Shown here: in pieces, positions 7,920-14,531 of the stretch
How the letters are laid out: each line of letters opens with the position of its first letter
How positions within the stretch are numbered: the stretch's first letter is position 1
Source: DASUXA01 sp036378155
Lineage (GTDB): Bacteria > Actinomycetota > Actinomycetes > Mycobacteriales > Micromonosporaceae
Length of the DNA stretch: 29,990 nt
Assembly: GCA_036378155.1 (NCBI GenBank)
Contig: DASUXA010000078.1
Location: 1-29,990, forward strand
Reading direction: 5' to 3'
Translations under genes and position numbers: made by a program
The notes under the pieces: generated by a model
The model's input: only the letters and a program-made list of their open reading frames with translations
Told to the model about the DNA's origin: nothing
Databases searched by the model: none

Positions 7920-8798
7920 TCAGGCGAGCCCCCGGCGCGCCACCCGGGGCGGTCGATCGCCCCGGATCGCCGACACCATGTCCAGTACCCGCCGGGTCTG
8001 CCGGACCTGGTGCGCGCGGAACACCCGCGCGCCCAGCCACGCGGCGACCGCCGTCGCCGCGTACGTGCCCTCCAACCGCTGGTCCACCGGCAGGTCCAGG
8101 GCTTCGCCGACGAAGTCCTTGTTCGACAGCGCCACCAGTACCGGCCAGCCGGTCGCCACCAGTTCGTCCAGCCGTCGGCTCAGTTCCAGCGAATGCCTGG
8201 TGTTCTTGCCGAAGTCGTGGGCCGGGTCGATGAGCAGCCCGTCGCGGCGCACCCCCAGCCGTACCGCGCGGTCGGCGAGCCCGGTGACCGTGTCGATCAC
8301 GTCGGCGACCACGTCGCGGTAGGCGACCCGGTGCGGTCGGGTACGCGGGCGCAGCCCGCCGGCGTGCGAGCAGACCAGACCCGCGCCGGTCGCGGCGGCG
8401 ACCTCGGCCAGCCCCGGGTCCCACCCGCCCCAGGTGTCGTTCAGCAGGTCCGCACCCGCCGCCACGGCTTCCCGCCCCACGTCCGCGCGCCAGGTGTCCG
8501 TCGAGATCACCACGTCCGGGAACTCCGCGCGGACCGCCGCGATGATCGGTACCACGCGGCGGATCTCCTCGTCCCGGTCCACCGTCGCGCCCGGACCCGC
8601 CTTGACGCCGCCGATGTCGATGATGTCGGCGCCGTCGGCGACCGCGCGCTCGACCGCGCGCAGGGCGGCGTCCGCCGCGAACGTCGCGCCCTTGTCGTAG
8701 AACGAGTCCGGGGTGCGGTTCACGATCGCCATCACCGCCAGATCGCCGGGCCCGAAGGTACGCCGCCCGAGGCGCAACTCGCCTGGTGTCACATTCAC
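7920..8798 (-). CDS. folP2: Dihydropteroate synthase paralogue, FolP2 type
   Basis: The 292-aa protein is a TIM-barrel of the DHPS family. It has the FolP2 signature NRTPDSFYDKG in place of the classical NVTPDSFSDGG, then DIIDIGGVKAGPG, VISTDTWRADV, DLLNDTWGGWDP, LLIDPAHDFGKNTRHSLELS and VALSNKDFVGE. In mycobacteria the FolP2 paralogue lacks demonstrable DHPS activity (established knowledge). An annotation as folate synthase is therefore unsafe, and the true role is unknown. The start is uncertain: GTG 8798 lies 6 nt after a GATGAT that could be a leaderless -10, while GTG 8792 has GGGGTGA but too close. The divergent gene at 8907 encodes a DivIVA-domain protein, as near mycobacterial folP2. 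Confidence 0.85.
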   Translation of the reverse strand: MNVTPGELRLGRRTFGPGDLAVMAIVNRTPDSFYDKGATFAADAALRAVERAVADGADIIDIGGVKAGPGATVDRDEEIRRVVPIIAAVRAEFPDVVISTDTWRADVGREAVAAGADLLNDTWGGWDPGLAEVAAATGAGLVCSHAGGLRPRTRPHRVAYRDVVADVIDTVTGLADRAVRLGVRRDGLLIDPAHDFGKNTRHSLELSRRLDELVATGWPVLVALSNKDFVGEALDLPVDQRLEGTYAATAVAAWLGARVFRAHQVRQTRRVLDMVSAIRGDRPPRVARRGLA

Positions 8799-8894
8799 CC
8801 CGCCATCATCGTCGCCGCGCCGGTCACGGCACCCGGAGCGTCCCGGCACGAACCGGTCACGGTACCGGGGTCGCCCCAGGTACCGGGCCCGTGC

Positions 8895-8906
8895 CACGAT
8901 CGACCC
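8895..8906 (+). promoter_or_regulatory. Leaderless promoter -10 for the DivIVA-domain gene
   Basis: CACGAT (8895-8900) is followed by exactly 6 nt and then the ATG at 8907, so transcription is expected to start at the A of the start codon. No Shine-Dalgarno is present in between. The -35 is not recognisable. Confidence 0.5.
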
Positions 8907-9545
8907 ATGGCGCAGTTGTTGATCCTGCTCGTCGTCGCCCTGGTCGTCGGTGGGCTGATCTTCGGCGTGGCGGTACTGGTCACCGGGCGTGACCGGGGAC
9001 TGGAACCGGTCGAGCCGGATTCCCGTGCGGTACCGCTGCCCACCGACCGTCCGCTCGACGAGGCGGATCTGAGCGCGACCCGGTTCGACACCGCGTTACG
9101 CGGCTACCGGATGGACCAGGTGGATCGGGCGCTGCGCCGCGCCGGGTACGACATCGGGTACAAGGCCGAACTGATCGCGGTCCTCGAAGCGGAGGTCGCC
9201 GCGCTGCGCGAGGGTCGTCTCGACGACGCCGAAGCGCTGCGCGCGGCGCGCGAGCGGGCGGCGGGCAGCGGCGCGGAACCGGGACCGACCGTCACCGCCG
9301 AACCGGAACCCGAAGCGGAGCCGGGGCGCGAAGCGGAGCCCGCCGAGGCGGCGCCCGAAACGGCGGCGCAGGTCGGCGCGGAGCCGGTCGCCGACGCGGT
9401 CGAGGGCACCCGCTCGGACGACGCGACCAGCGTGGACGCGGGGACCGGCGGCGAGACCGCGGTGACCGACGAGCCGGCGGAGCCGGCAGCCGTGGCGATG
9501 CCCGAGGAGGACGAATGGCGCGCGCCTTCGTCGACCCGCCGGTGA
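8907..9545 (+). CDS. DivIVA-domain protein with N-terminal membrane helix
   Basis: The 212-aa protein begins with a hydrophobic helix (LLILLVVALVVGGLIFGVAV, residues 4-23). A DivIVA-like segment follows at about 58-80 (ATRFDTALRGYRMDQVDRAL), then a helical region rich in Glu/Ala/Arg (AELIAVLEAEVAALREGR) and a long acidic Glu-Pro-Ala tail that looks disordered. Its position next to folP2 matches the mycobacterial Rv1209-type gene. DivIVA segments bind curved membranes or partner at poles and septa, so an envelope or cell-division role is inferred, not shown. The last 31 nt overlap the SRPBCC gene. It is probably leaderless. Confidence 0.75.
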   Translation: MAQLLILLVVALVVGGLIFGVAVLVTGRDRGLEPVEPDSRAVPLPTDRPLDEADLSATRFDTALRGYRMDQVDRALRRAGYDIGYKAELIAVLEAEVAALREGRLDDAEALRAARERAAGSGAEPGPTVTAEPEPEAEPGREAEPAEAAPETAAQVGAEPVADAVEGTRSDDATSVDAGTGGETAVTDEPAEPAAVAMPEEDEWRAPSSTRR

Positions 9546-10027
9546 GTGCCGCCGGTACCAGCGACCCGGCGCAACCCGGCGCCGGCGAGGTCACCGCGAC
9601 CACCGTGGTCAACGCGTCCGCCGAGAAGGTGTTCGCCGCGTTCCTCGCCTGGGAGCGGCAGGGCGAGTGGATCCCGTTCACCCGCGTCCGGGTCGTCGAG
9701 GGCGACGGTGGACCCGGCAGCACCGTCGAGGCGGTCACCTCGATCGGACCCGCCTCGGTGCGTGACGTGATGCGGGTGGTGAAGGTCGACCCGCCGTACC
9801 AGGTCCGCGTGGTGCACTTCGGCAGCCTGCTGCGCGGACCCGGGGTGATGCGGTGCACGCCGATGGACGGCGGTCGCACCCAGGTCGTCTGGCACGAGTG
9901 GTTCCACCTGCCGGGCGGGGTACCGGGTCGGCTCGCCTGGCCGGTGATGTGGCCGGGCTCGAAGATCAGCCTCACCGCCGCGCTGCGGAAGTTCGCGCGG
10001 CTGGTCGAGACGGGAGCGCTGCCGTAG
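9515..10027 (+). CDS. SRPBCC (START/polyketide-cyclase-like) family protein
   Basis: The 170-aa protein has the helix-grip pattern of the SRPBCC superfamily: ATTVVNASAEKVFAAFLAWE near residues 29-48, GEWIPFTRVRVVEGDGGPGS, DVMRVVKVDPPYQVRVVHFG, TQVVWHEWFHLPGG, and a C-terminal amphipathic helix (LTAALRKFARLVE). Such proteins bind hydrophobic ligands; no ligand can be named. The ATG at 9515 has GAGGAGG 4 nt upstream. It lies inside the 3' end of the DivIVA-domain gene in another frame, so the two are co-transcribed and coupled. Confidence 0.8.
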   Translation: MARAFVDPPVSAAGTSDPAQPGAGEVTATTVVNASAEKVFAAFLAWERQGEWIPFTRVRVVEGDGGPGSTVEAVTSIGPASVRDVMRVVKVDPPYQVRVVHFGSLLRGPGVMRCTPMDGGRTQVVWHEWFHLPGGVPGRLAWPVMWPGSKISLTAALRKFARLVETGALP

Positions 10028-10028
10028 C

Positions 10029-10084
10029 GCGACGGCACCGCGTCCGGGCGGGGCGACGGCACCGCGCCCGGGCGGGGCGACGGC
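10029..10084 (+). repeat. 24-bp tandem repeat, two copies plus an 8-bp third
   Basis: Copies at 10029-10052 and 10053-10076 differ at one base (T versus C), and the first 8 bases recur at 10077-10084. It fills the gap between the SRPBCC stop codon and the following methyltransferase, whose start codon is unusual. Confidence 0.85.
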
Positions 10085-10107
10085 TCGATGGACTCCGGGA
10101 GGGCACG

Positions 10108-10881
10108 ATCAACCGCGACACGCAGGCATTCGCCGAACTCGCCGAGGGATACCAGCGGTACCGCCCCGGCTATCCGCCAGCCGTCATGTCCCGCCTCGTC
10201 GGGTACGTCCGCGCCGGATCGACTGCCGGTCGCCCGCTGTTGGTCGACGTCGGCGCCGGTACCGGCATCTCCACCCGTGCGCTGCGTGCCGCGTTCGGAC
10301 CGGAACCGGAGATCGTCGGCGTCGAACCCGGTGTGGCGATGCTGGCCCAGGCGCGTGCCGCGCAGGGCGCGGTCGAGTACCGCGAAGGCACAGCGGAATC
10401 GATTCCGGTCGCGGACGGCGCCGCGTCGCTGGTCCTCGCGGCGCAGGCGGTGCAGTGGTTCGACCGCCCGAGCTTCTACCGCGAGGCGGTACGCGCGCTG
10501 CGCCCCGGCGGGGCACTCGCCCTGCTGCAGAACGATCGCGACTGGTCGGCGAGCGCGGTGCTCGCCGGATACGAAGACCTGCTGGAGCGGTACGGCCACG
10601 GGTACAGCCGGCACTACCGGGCGTTCGACTTTCCCGGCGAACTGGCCCGTGTCGACGGGCTGGGTGAGCCGGACGACAGCGGTACCGCCTGGACGTGGAC
10701 ACTGACCCGGGCGCAGTTCCTGGGACTGGCGATGTCGTCGTCGAAGACGCACGCGGTCGTCCGCGAACTCGGCGCGGAGCGGCTCACCGCCGAGGTGTAC
10801 GCGCTGCTGGACCGGCACGGGGTCGGCGACCGGGTCGAGGTGCCGTACGTGACCCGCCTGTTCCTGCGTCGGCGTCTGTGA
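10108..10881 (+). CDS. Class I SAM-dependent methyltransferase with apparent ATC start
   Basis: The roughly 257-aa protein has a complete Methyltransf_11/25 fold: an N-terminal FAELAEGYQRYRPGYP segment, motif I LLVDVGAGTGISTRAL, VGVEPGVAMLAQAR, YREGTAESIPVADGAASLVL, AQAVQWFDRP and a C-terminal domain. No ATG, GTG, TTG or CTG lies in frame between the upstream stop region and motif 0. The first in-frame ATG (about codon 27) would delete the RPGYP segment. The sequence GGGAGG at 10097-10102, then 5 nt, then ATC AAC CGC GAC at 10108 suggests initiation at ATC. An ACG at 10105 is too close to the Shine-Dalgarno. Alternatives are a sequencing error at the start codon or a recent mutation. Substrate unknown. 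Confidence 0.75.
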   Translation: MNRDTQAFAELAEGYQRYRPGYPPAVMSRLVGYVRAGSTAGRPLLVDVGAGTGISTRALRAAFGPEPEIVGVEPGVAMLAQARAAQGAVEYREGTAESIPVADGAASLVLAAQAVQWFDRPSFYREAVRALRPGGALALLQNDRDWSASAVLAGYEDLLERYGHGYSRHYRAFDFPGELARVDGLGEPDDSGTAWTWTLTRAQFLGLAMSSSKTHAVVRELGAERLTAEVYALLDRHGVGDRVEVPYVTRLFLRRRL

Positions 10882-10902
10882 CCGTTCGCCGCGTGGCGGT
10901 GG

Positions 10903-10953
10903 TCAGGCGGCTTCGGCGACGCGTGCCGGGTCGCCGGTCTCCAGGTCCTTCAT
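10903..10953 (-). CDS. Possible 16-codon leaderless ORF (or remnant of a lost kinase gene)
   Basis: ATG at 10953 opens MKDLETGDPARVAEAA and stops at 10903, with G/C-rich third positions. It lies exactly 6 nt downstream of a TATGGT -10. The N-terminal pattern (M-x-x-L-x-x-G-D-P-x-R-V) resembles the first residues of many actinobacterial Ser/Thr kinases. It could therefore be a leftover 5' end of such a gene, a true small peptide, or chance. Confidence 0.3.
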   Translation of the reverse strand: MKDLETGDPARVAEAA

Positions 10954-10988
10954 GGGCGGACCATATTCACGTTCGCGGACATGGGCAA
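10954..10988 (-). promoter_or_regulatory. Well-formed promoter upstream of the 16-codon ORF
   Basis: On the minus strand TTGCCC (10988-10983), a 17-bp spacer, and TATGGT (10965-10960) form the best -35/-10 pair seen in the window. Six bases later the ATG at 10953 follows. Direct repeats TGGGCAATG at 10982-10990 and 10994-11002 (12-bp period) overlap the -35 and could be an operator. Confidence 0.5.
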
Positions 10989-11065
10989 TGACCTGGGCAA
11001 TGTCGTGCCCACGCCGGGGATTCCGGCGCTCGTGCGCGAGCGGCGGAACTGACGGACCCGGTGGG

Positions 11066-11078
11066 TACGCTTCGCGCC
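11066..11078 (+). promoter_or_regulatory. Leaderless promoter -10 for tag
   Basis: TACGCT (11066-11071) lies 7 nt before GTG 11079 and fits TANNNT. It supports 11079 as the start of tag rather than GTG 11061, which would lie upstream of the -10. Confidence 0.5.
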
Positions 11079-11651
11079 GTGGATCTGGCACCTGGACCCG
11101 ACGGTCGTCTGCGCTGTTACTGGGGCATGAGCAGCCCCGACTACCTGCCGTACCACGACGAGGAGTGGGGACGGCCGGTGCGCGACGACAACGGACTGTT
11201 CGAGCGGATGAGCCTGGAAGCGTTCCAGTCCGGGCTGTCCTGGTTGACGATCCTGCGCAAGCGTGAGGCGTTCCGCGCCGCCTTCGCCGGGTTCGTGATC
11301 GAACGTGTCGCCGCGTTCGACTCGGACGACGTGGCGCGGCTGCTTGCCGATCCGGGCATCGTGCGCAACCGCGCCAAGATCGAGGCGGCGATCGTCAACG
11401 CCCGCGCCGCGCTCGACCTGCCGGAGGGGCTTTCCGCCCTGCTCTGGTCGTACGCTCCGCCGCCCCGCGCCAGTCGTCCCGCCACCCGTGCCGACGTGCC
11501 GGCGAGCACCCGCGAATCGACCGCGATGGCCAAGGAGTTGCGTCGGCGCGGCTTCCGGTTCGTCGGTCCGACCACGGCGTACGCGCTGATGCAGGCGACC
11601 GGCATGGTCGACGACCACCTGGCGGGCTGCTGGGTGGCGCTGACCGGCTGA
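11079..11651 (+). CDS. tag: DNA-3-methyladenine glycosylase I
   Basis: The 190-aa enzyme removes 3-methyladenine from alkylated DNA in base-excision repair. The family zinc ligands are visible: Cys13 (RCYWG), His26 (YHDEEWG), His180 and Cys184 (DDHLAGCW). The segment LFERMSLEAFQSGLSWLTIL carries the catalytic Glu, and KREAFRAAFAGF is typical. GTG 11079 gives the N-terminus VDLAPGPDGRLRCYWG, which fits the family start. GTG 11061 would add six residues. In mycobacteria a tag gene sits in the same neighbourhood. It appears to be expressed from its own leaderless promoter. Confidence 0.93.
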   Translation: MDLAPGPDGRLRCYWGMSSPDYLPYHDEEWGRPVRDDNGLFERMSLEAFQSGLSWLTILRKREAFRAAFAGFVIERVAAFDSDDVARLLADPGIVRNRAKIEAAIVNARAALDLPEGLSALLWSYAPPPRASRPATRADVPASTRESTAMAKELRRRGFRFVGPTTAYALMQATGMVDDHLAGCWVALTG

Positions 11652-11748
11652 CGCCTTCGCGATCCGGGTCCGATCGACCCGGCGGTGCCACGCGCCCGCC
11701 CTGCGCGCGGTTCCCAGCCGGTGCCGCGAGACGCACGCCGGGTCGTGG

Positions 11749-11760
11749 TGGGATGGTGCC
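11749..11760 (+). promoter_or_regulatory. Possible leaderless promoter -10 for the 171-aa protein gene
   Basis: TGGGAT (11749-11754) is followed by 6 nt and ATG 11761. The second base deviates from TANNNT, so this is weaker than the other cases, but there is no Shine-Dalgarno. Confidence 0.35.
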
Positions 11761-12276
11761 ATGCGGCACTGGGTGGTCACGGTTCCCGAGGAGCGGTACG
11801 CGATCGAGCGGCTGTACCACAACGAGCGCCTCGACCTGCCGAACCCCGGCGACCTGATTGTCGGCGACCGGGTCGTCCTGCTCGCCCCGGGGCGACCGCC
11901 GGTCGTCTTCGGGCTCGGTCGGGTCGCCGCCGCCCAGCCGGGCCGGGTGTCCGTCGAGTACGAGCGGCGGCTGTTCGACACCCCGCTGCCCGCCGACGAT
12001 GTCGTTGTCGGACCGGTCGCCGCCGACACGTACCACTCGATCGAGGCTGCCGCCCGGCGCGCCGCCGTGGTACCGGACCGGACCTGGCTGGTCAGCGTCG
12101 ACCTGCCGATCGAGGCGCCGTCACCAGCCGAGGCGGTCCGCAGGTTCTGGTCGTACGTACGCCAACTTGGACCGCGTGAGCTGCCCGCCTTCGTCTCGCC
12201 GGCGGACGACGAGTTGGCGATGCAGGCGTACGTGCTGGGCGAGCAGGCGAACCTCGACCCGGAGGAAGACGAGTAG
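11761..12276 (+). CDS. Conserved hypothetical protein, possible EVE/PUA-like N-terminal fold
   Basis: The 171-aa product has an N-terminus MRHWVVTVPEERYAIERLYH, followed by NPGDLIVGDRVVLLAP and FGLGRVAA. This beta-rich pattern is like EVE/PUA-type small domains that bind modified bases, but similarity is weak and no binding residues can be assigned. The middle and C-terminal parts (about 85-160) look mainly helical (AEAVRRFWSYVRQLGP), and the tail is acidic. It stands alone between tag and a convergent enoyl-CoA hydratase-like gene, with only 24 bp to the latter's stop codon. Function not recognised. Confidence 0.65.
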   Translation: MRHWVVTVPEERYAIERLYHNERLDLPNPGDLIVGDRVVLLAPGRPPVVFGLGRVAAAQPGRVSVEYERRLFDTPLPADDVVVGPVAADTYHSIEAAARRAAVVPDRTWLVSVDLPIEAPSPAEAVRRFWSYVRQLGPRELPAFVSPADDELAMQAYVLGEQANLDPEEDE

Positions 12277-12300
12277 CCGCCGACCCGCCGAGTGCCCCCG

Positions 12301-13092
12301 TCAGCGGCCCTCGAACACCGGCTTGCGCTTGGCGACGAACGCCGCCGTCGCGTTGCGGTGGTCCTCGGTGAGACCGGAGACCATCTGCGCGTGCGCCTCC
12401 GCGGCCAGGGCGTCGGCGAGCCCGCCTGCCTCGGCGACCTCCAGTTCCCGCTTGATCTGGGCGTACGCCAGGGTCGGACCGGCCGCCAGCCGCCGCGCCA
12501 GGTCCTGAGCCGTCGGCAACACCTGGTCGTCGTCGTCGACCAGGCGGGTCAGCAGCCCGAGGCGGTCGGCTTCGGTCGCCGGTACCGGCTCGGCCAGCAT
12601 CAGCATCTCGATCGCCTTCGCGCGCCCGACCAGCCGGGTCAGCGACCAGGACGCCCCGGTGTCGGCGGCCAGACCCACGTTCGCGAACGCCATCAGAAAC
12701 GACGTCGACGGTCCGCCGATGCGGAAGTCGGCGAGGAACGCCAGCCCCGCTCCCGCGCCGGCGGCCATCCCGCGTACCGCCGCGACGACCGGTTTCGGCA
12801 TGCCTGCCAGTCCGGACGCGATCGGGTTGTAGTGCTCGCGGACGGTACGCAGCGGGTCATCCGACTGCGATTCCAGGTTCTGTACGTGTTCGCGGAGGTC
12901 CTGACCGACGCAGAAGGCGCGCCCGGCGCCGGTCAGGACGACCGCTCGGCATTGCGGGTCAGCCGCCAGTTCGGCGAGCGTGTCGCGCAGCGCCTCCTTC
13001 AAGTCCGTGTTGAGCGAATTGAGCGAGTCCGGACGGTTCATGGTCACCGTCACCACTCCGCCGTCACGGTCCAGCAGGAGCGAATCCGTCAT
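12301..13092 (-). CDS. Enoyl-CoA hydratase/isomerase family protein, PaaG-like
   Basis: The 263-aa crotonase-fold protein has the oxyanion-hole segments GAGRAFCVGQDLREH (about 55-69) and GMAAGAGAGLAFLADFRIG (about 108-126). The segment VGLAADTGASWSLTRLVGRA carries Asp144 where PaaG, the ring-1,2-epoxyphenylacetyl-CoA isomerase, has its conserved catalytic Asp. Classical hydratase glutamates are not evident. ATG 13092 has AAGGAAAGG about 9 nt upstream. It is 38 bp downstream of a PaaX-family regulator gene on the same strand, which supports a link to phenylacetyl-CoA-type or related aromatic degradation. The rest of the paa pathway is not in the window, so the substrate is an inference. Confidence 0.85.
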   Translation of the reverse strand: MTDSLLLDRDGGVVTVTMNRPDSLNSLNTDLKEALRDTLAELAADPQCRAVVLTGAGRAFCVGQDLREHVQNLESQSDDPLRTVREHYNPIASGLAGMPKPVVAAVRGMAAGAGAGLAFLADFRIGGPSTSFLMAFANVGLAADTGASWSLTRLVGRAKAIEMLMLAEPVPATEADRLGLLTRLVDDDDQVLPTAQDLARRLAAGPTLAYAQIKRELEVAEAGGLADALAAEAHAQMVSGLTEDHRNATAAFVAKRKPVFEGR

Positions 13093-13130
13093 GGTCGGCG
13101 CCTTTCCTTGCTCGTGGAGGTCGTCGGAGG

Positions 13131-13934
13131 TCAGCGTGCGCGGGTGGCGAGGTCGAGGCAGGTGTCCACGTACCGGTCGGCCGCCGGGCGCAGTCGCGCC
13201 GCGTGCTTGTCGAAGAATTCCGCCGCGACGACGCCCGGCCAGGGGGTGGGCAGCAGGTCGGCGGGCAGTTGCGGGTCGCGGAACAGGAAGGTGCGCCACG
13301 CGTGTACCAGTCGGAACCGGGCCGCGTACGCGTCCTCGTCGGTGCTGTCCTCGGTGACCGAGGCGACGACCGGGCGAAGTTCGTCGATGAATTGCTGGTA
13401 CGACCGGCCGATCTCGGTCAGGTCCCACGCGCGGCGCACCAGCGCGACCGCGCCGCCGGTACCGTTCGCGTGGCTCGCCTCGAATCGTTCGTACCGCACG
13501 TCCGCCTCGGCGAGCAGGGTTTCCAGTTCGCCGGACACCCGTGGGGCGATCCAGGTGTCCCCGTCGATCGACCCGTACCCGAGGAAGCTTAGGTTCGCCG
13601 CGAGTCGCGCTCGCGCCGCGCGCGAGGTCGGCATGTCGATCACGACGAGGTCGAAGTGCCCGTCCCAGTCGTTCACGCCGGTCCGGTAGATCCTGCTGGC
13701 TGCCTCGTCCAGCCGTCGGGCTGCCTTCGGGGTGAGCAGGTACCCGGGACCGGTGGACAACCGGAGCGGATGCAGCCAGCCCTGCCGGACCATGCGCGAC
13801 ACGGCGGTACGCACCGCGGGCGGCGCGACGCCCAGCGGTGCGAGCAGTCGGACCAGCGCGGCGACCGGAGCCCGGCCGCCACGCGGCCGCAGATAGTCGC
13901 CGTACAGGTCGAACAGTGCCGACCGAGCCTGCAT
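13131..13934 (-). CDS. PaaX-family transcriptional repressor
   Basis: The 267-aa protein has the PaaX layout. An N-terminal winged helix covers about residues 1-75 (ARSALFDLYGDYLRPRGGRA, LVRLLAPLGVAPPAVRTAVS, RMVRQGWL). The central domain includes WDGHFDLVVIDMP and YGSIDGDTWIAPR. A C-terminal PaaX domain follows (YQQFIDELRPVVASV, RFRLVHAWRTFLFRDPQLP). PaaX repressors respond to aryl-CoA such as phenylacetyl-CoA (family knowledge). I start at ATG 13934 because the domain begins there. No Shine-Dalgarno stands at proper distance, and in-frame ATGs further upstream (up to 14135) would add a low-complexity N-terminus. It likely controls itself and the downstream PaaG-like gene. Confidence 0.85.
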   Translation of the reverse strand: MQARSALFDLYGDYLRPRGGRAPVAALVRLLAPLGVAPPAVRTAVSRMVRQGWLHPLRLSTGPGYLLTPKAARRLDEAASRIYRTGVNDWDGHFDLVVIDMPTSRAARARLAANLSFLGYGSIDGDTWIAPRVSGELETLLAEADVRYERFEASHANGTGGAVALVRRAWDLTEIGRSYQQFIDELRPVVASVTEDSTDEDAYAARFRLVHAWRTFLFRDPQLPADLLPTPWPGVVAAEFFDKHAARLRPAADRYVDTCLDLATRAR

Positions 13935-14060
13935 GTGGGGCGGAGACCCCCTCTCTCCGGTACCCGGCGACGACGCCACCTCCGCGTTGTGCGCAGTCGC
14001 GGCATGCCCGTTCTGTCCGCTCGCCGCGGCACTCGCCTGACGGGCGGAAATGACGCCCAT

Positions 14061-14099
14061 TGTGACAGTCATGTGTCGAGTTCGCCAGATCCTGTCACA
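14061..14099. promoter_or_regulatory. 8-bp inverted repeat upstream of the PaaX-family gene
   Basis: TGTGACAG (14061-14068) and CTGTCACA (14092-14099) are perfect complements separated by 23 nt. The dyad lies about 130-165 bp upstream of the chosen PaaX start and is a candidate autoregulatory operator. Confidence 0.4.
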
Positions 14100-14204
14100 G
14101 GGTGACCGGGTGGGTTTGGGTCTGGGGGTGCTCATCAGGGAAAATCATTGTCAGCACAGACACGAGGGTGACCAGCCCTGGTGAGGTAGGCGTAATGAGC
14201 GTAT

Positions 14205-14216
14205 CCCGATATCGGG
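14205..14216. promoter_or_regulatory. 12-bp perfect palindrome upstream of the DUF3117 gene
   Basis: CCCGATATCGGG is a perfect 12-bp palindrome ending 27 nt before the DUF3117 start codon. It lies just upstream of the Shine-Dalgarno, in the likely leader or core promoter. It is a candidate operator or a small hairpin in the leader. Confidence 0.45.
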
Positions 14217-14243
14217 GTGCGCAAATGTCTGAGGGGAGACGAC

Positions 14244-14411
14244 ATGGCGGCGATGAAGCCGCGGACAGGTGACGGTCCGCTTGAGGTCACCAAGGAGGGG
14301 CGCGGGATCGTGATGCGCGTTCCGCTCGAAGGTGGTGGCCGGCTGGTCGTCGAGATGACCCCGGACGAGGCGAGTGCGCTGGGCGACGCGCTGAAGGCGG
14401 CCGTCGGCTGA
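14244..14411 (+). CDS. DUF3117 small conserved actinobacterial protein
   Basis: The 55-aa protein (MAAMKPRTGDGPLEVTKEGR, then IVMRVPLEGGGRLVVEMTPDEASALGDALK) is a near-canonical member of DUF3117, the Rv1211-type family found throughout actinobacteria. ATG 14244 has GAGGGGAGA about 5 nt upstream; an in-frame upstream ATG at 14217 is not needed. Its biochemical role is unknown. The pattern of two short beta stretches and a C-terminal helix suggests a compact domain. Confidence 0.92.
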   Translation: MAAMKPRTGDGPLEVTKEGRGIVMRVPLEGGGRLVVEMTPDEASALGDALKAAVG

Positions 14412-14531
14412 CCCTGCCGGCGGGACCCGTGACGCCCGCTCACCCCACCGGACGTCGCGGGTTCCCTCGTCGCGCCCATCCAAGCTGCTATTCGTGGGCT
14501 TCTACCCGGCCCACGGCGGAAGTGTGATCGT

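Larger units (their letters stand above)
13935..14243. other. Intergenic region between paaX-type gene and DUF3117 gene
   Basis: This 309-bp divergent gap has no gene I can support. It carries two dyads described separately (14061-14099 and 14205-14216). An A/T-rich patch (GGGAAAATCATTGTCAG, about 14138-14154) also stands out. TTGTCA there could be a -35 for the DUF3117 gene, but no clear -10 at the right distance is visible. Confidence 0.5.

Noticed and set aside
10088..10705. ATG 10088 as start of the methyltransferase
   Set aside because: It is in another frame, and its product is an Arg/Thr-rich shadow without the SAM-binding motif.
9292..10818. A 508-codon minus-strand open frame
   Set aside because: Antisense to the DivIVA-domain, SRPBCC and methyltransferase genes; low-complexity Arg/Pro/Ser tail.
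11061..11063. GTG 11061 as start of tag
   Set aside because: It lies upstream of the likely -10 box; GTG 11079 is correctly spaced and gives a family-like N-terminus.
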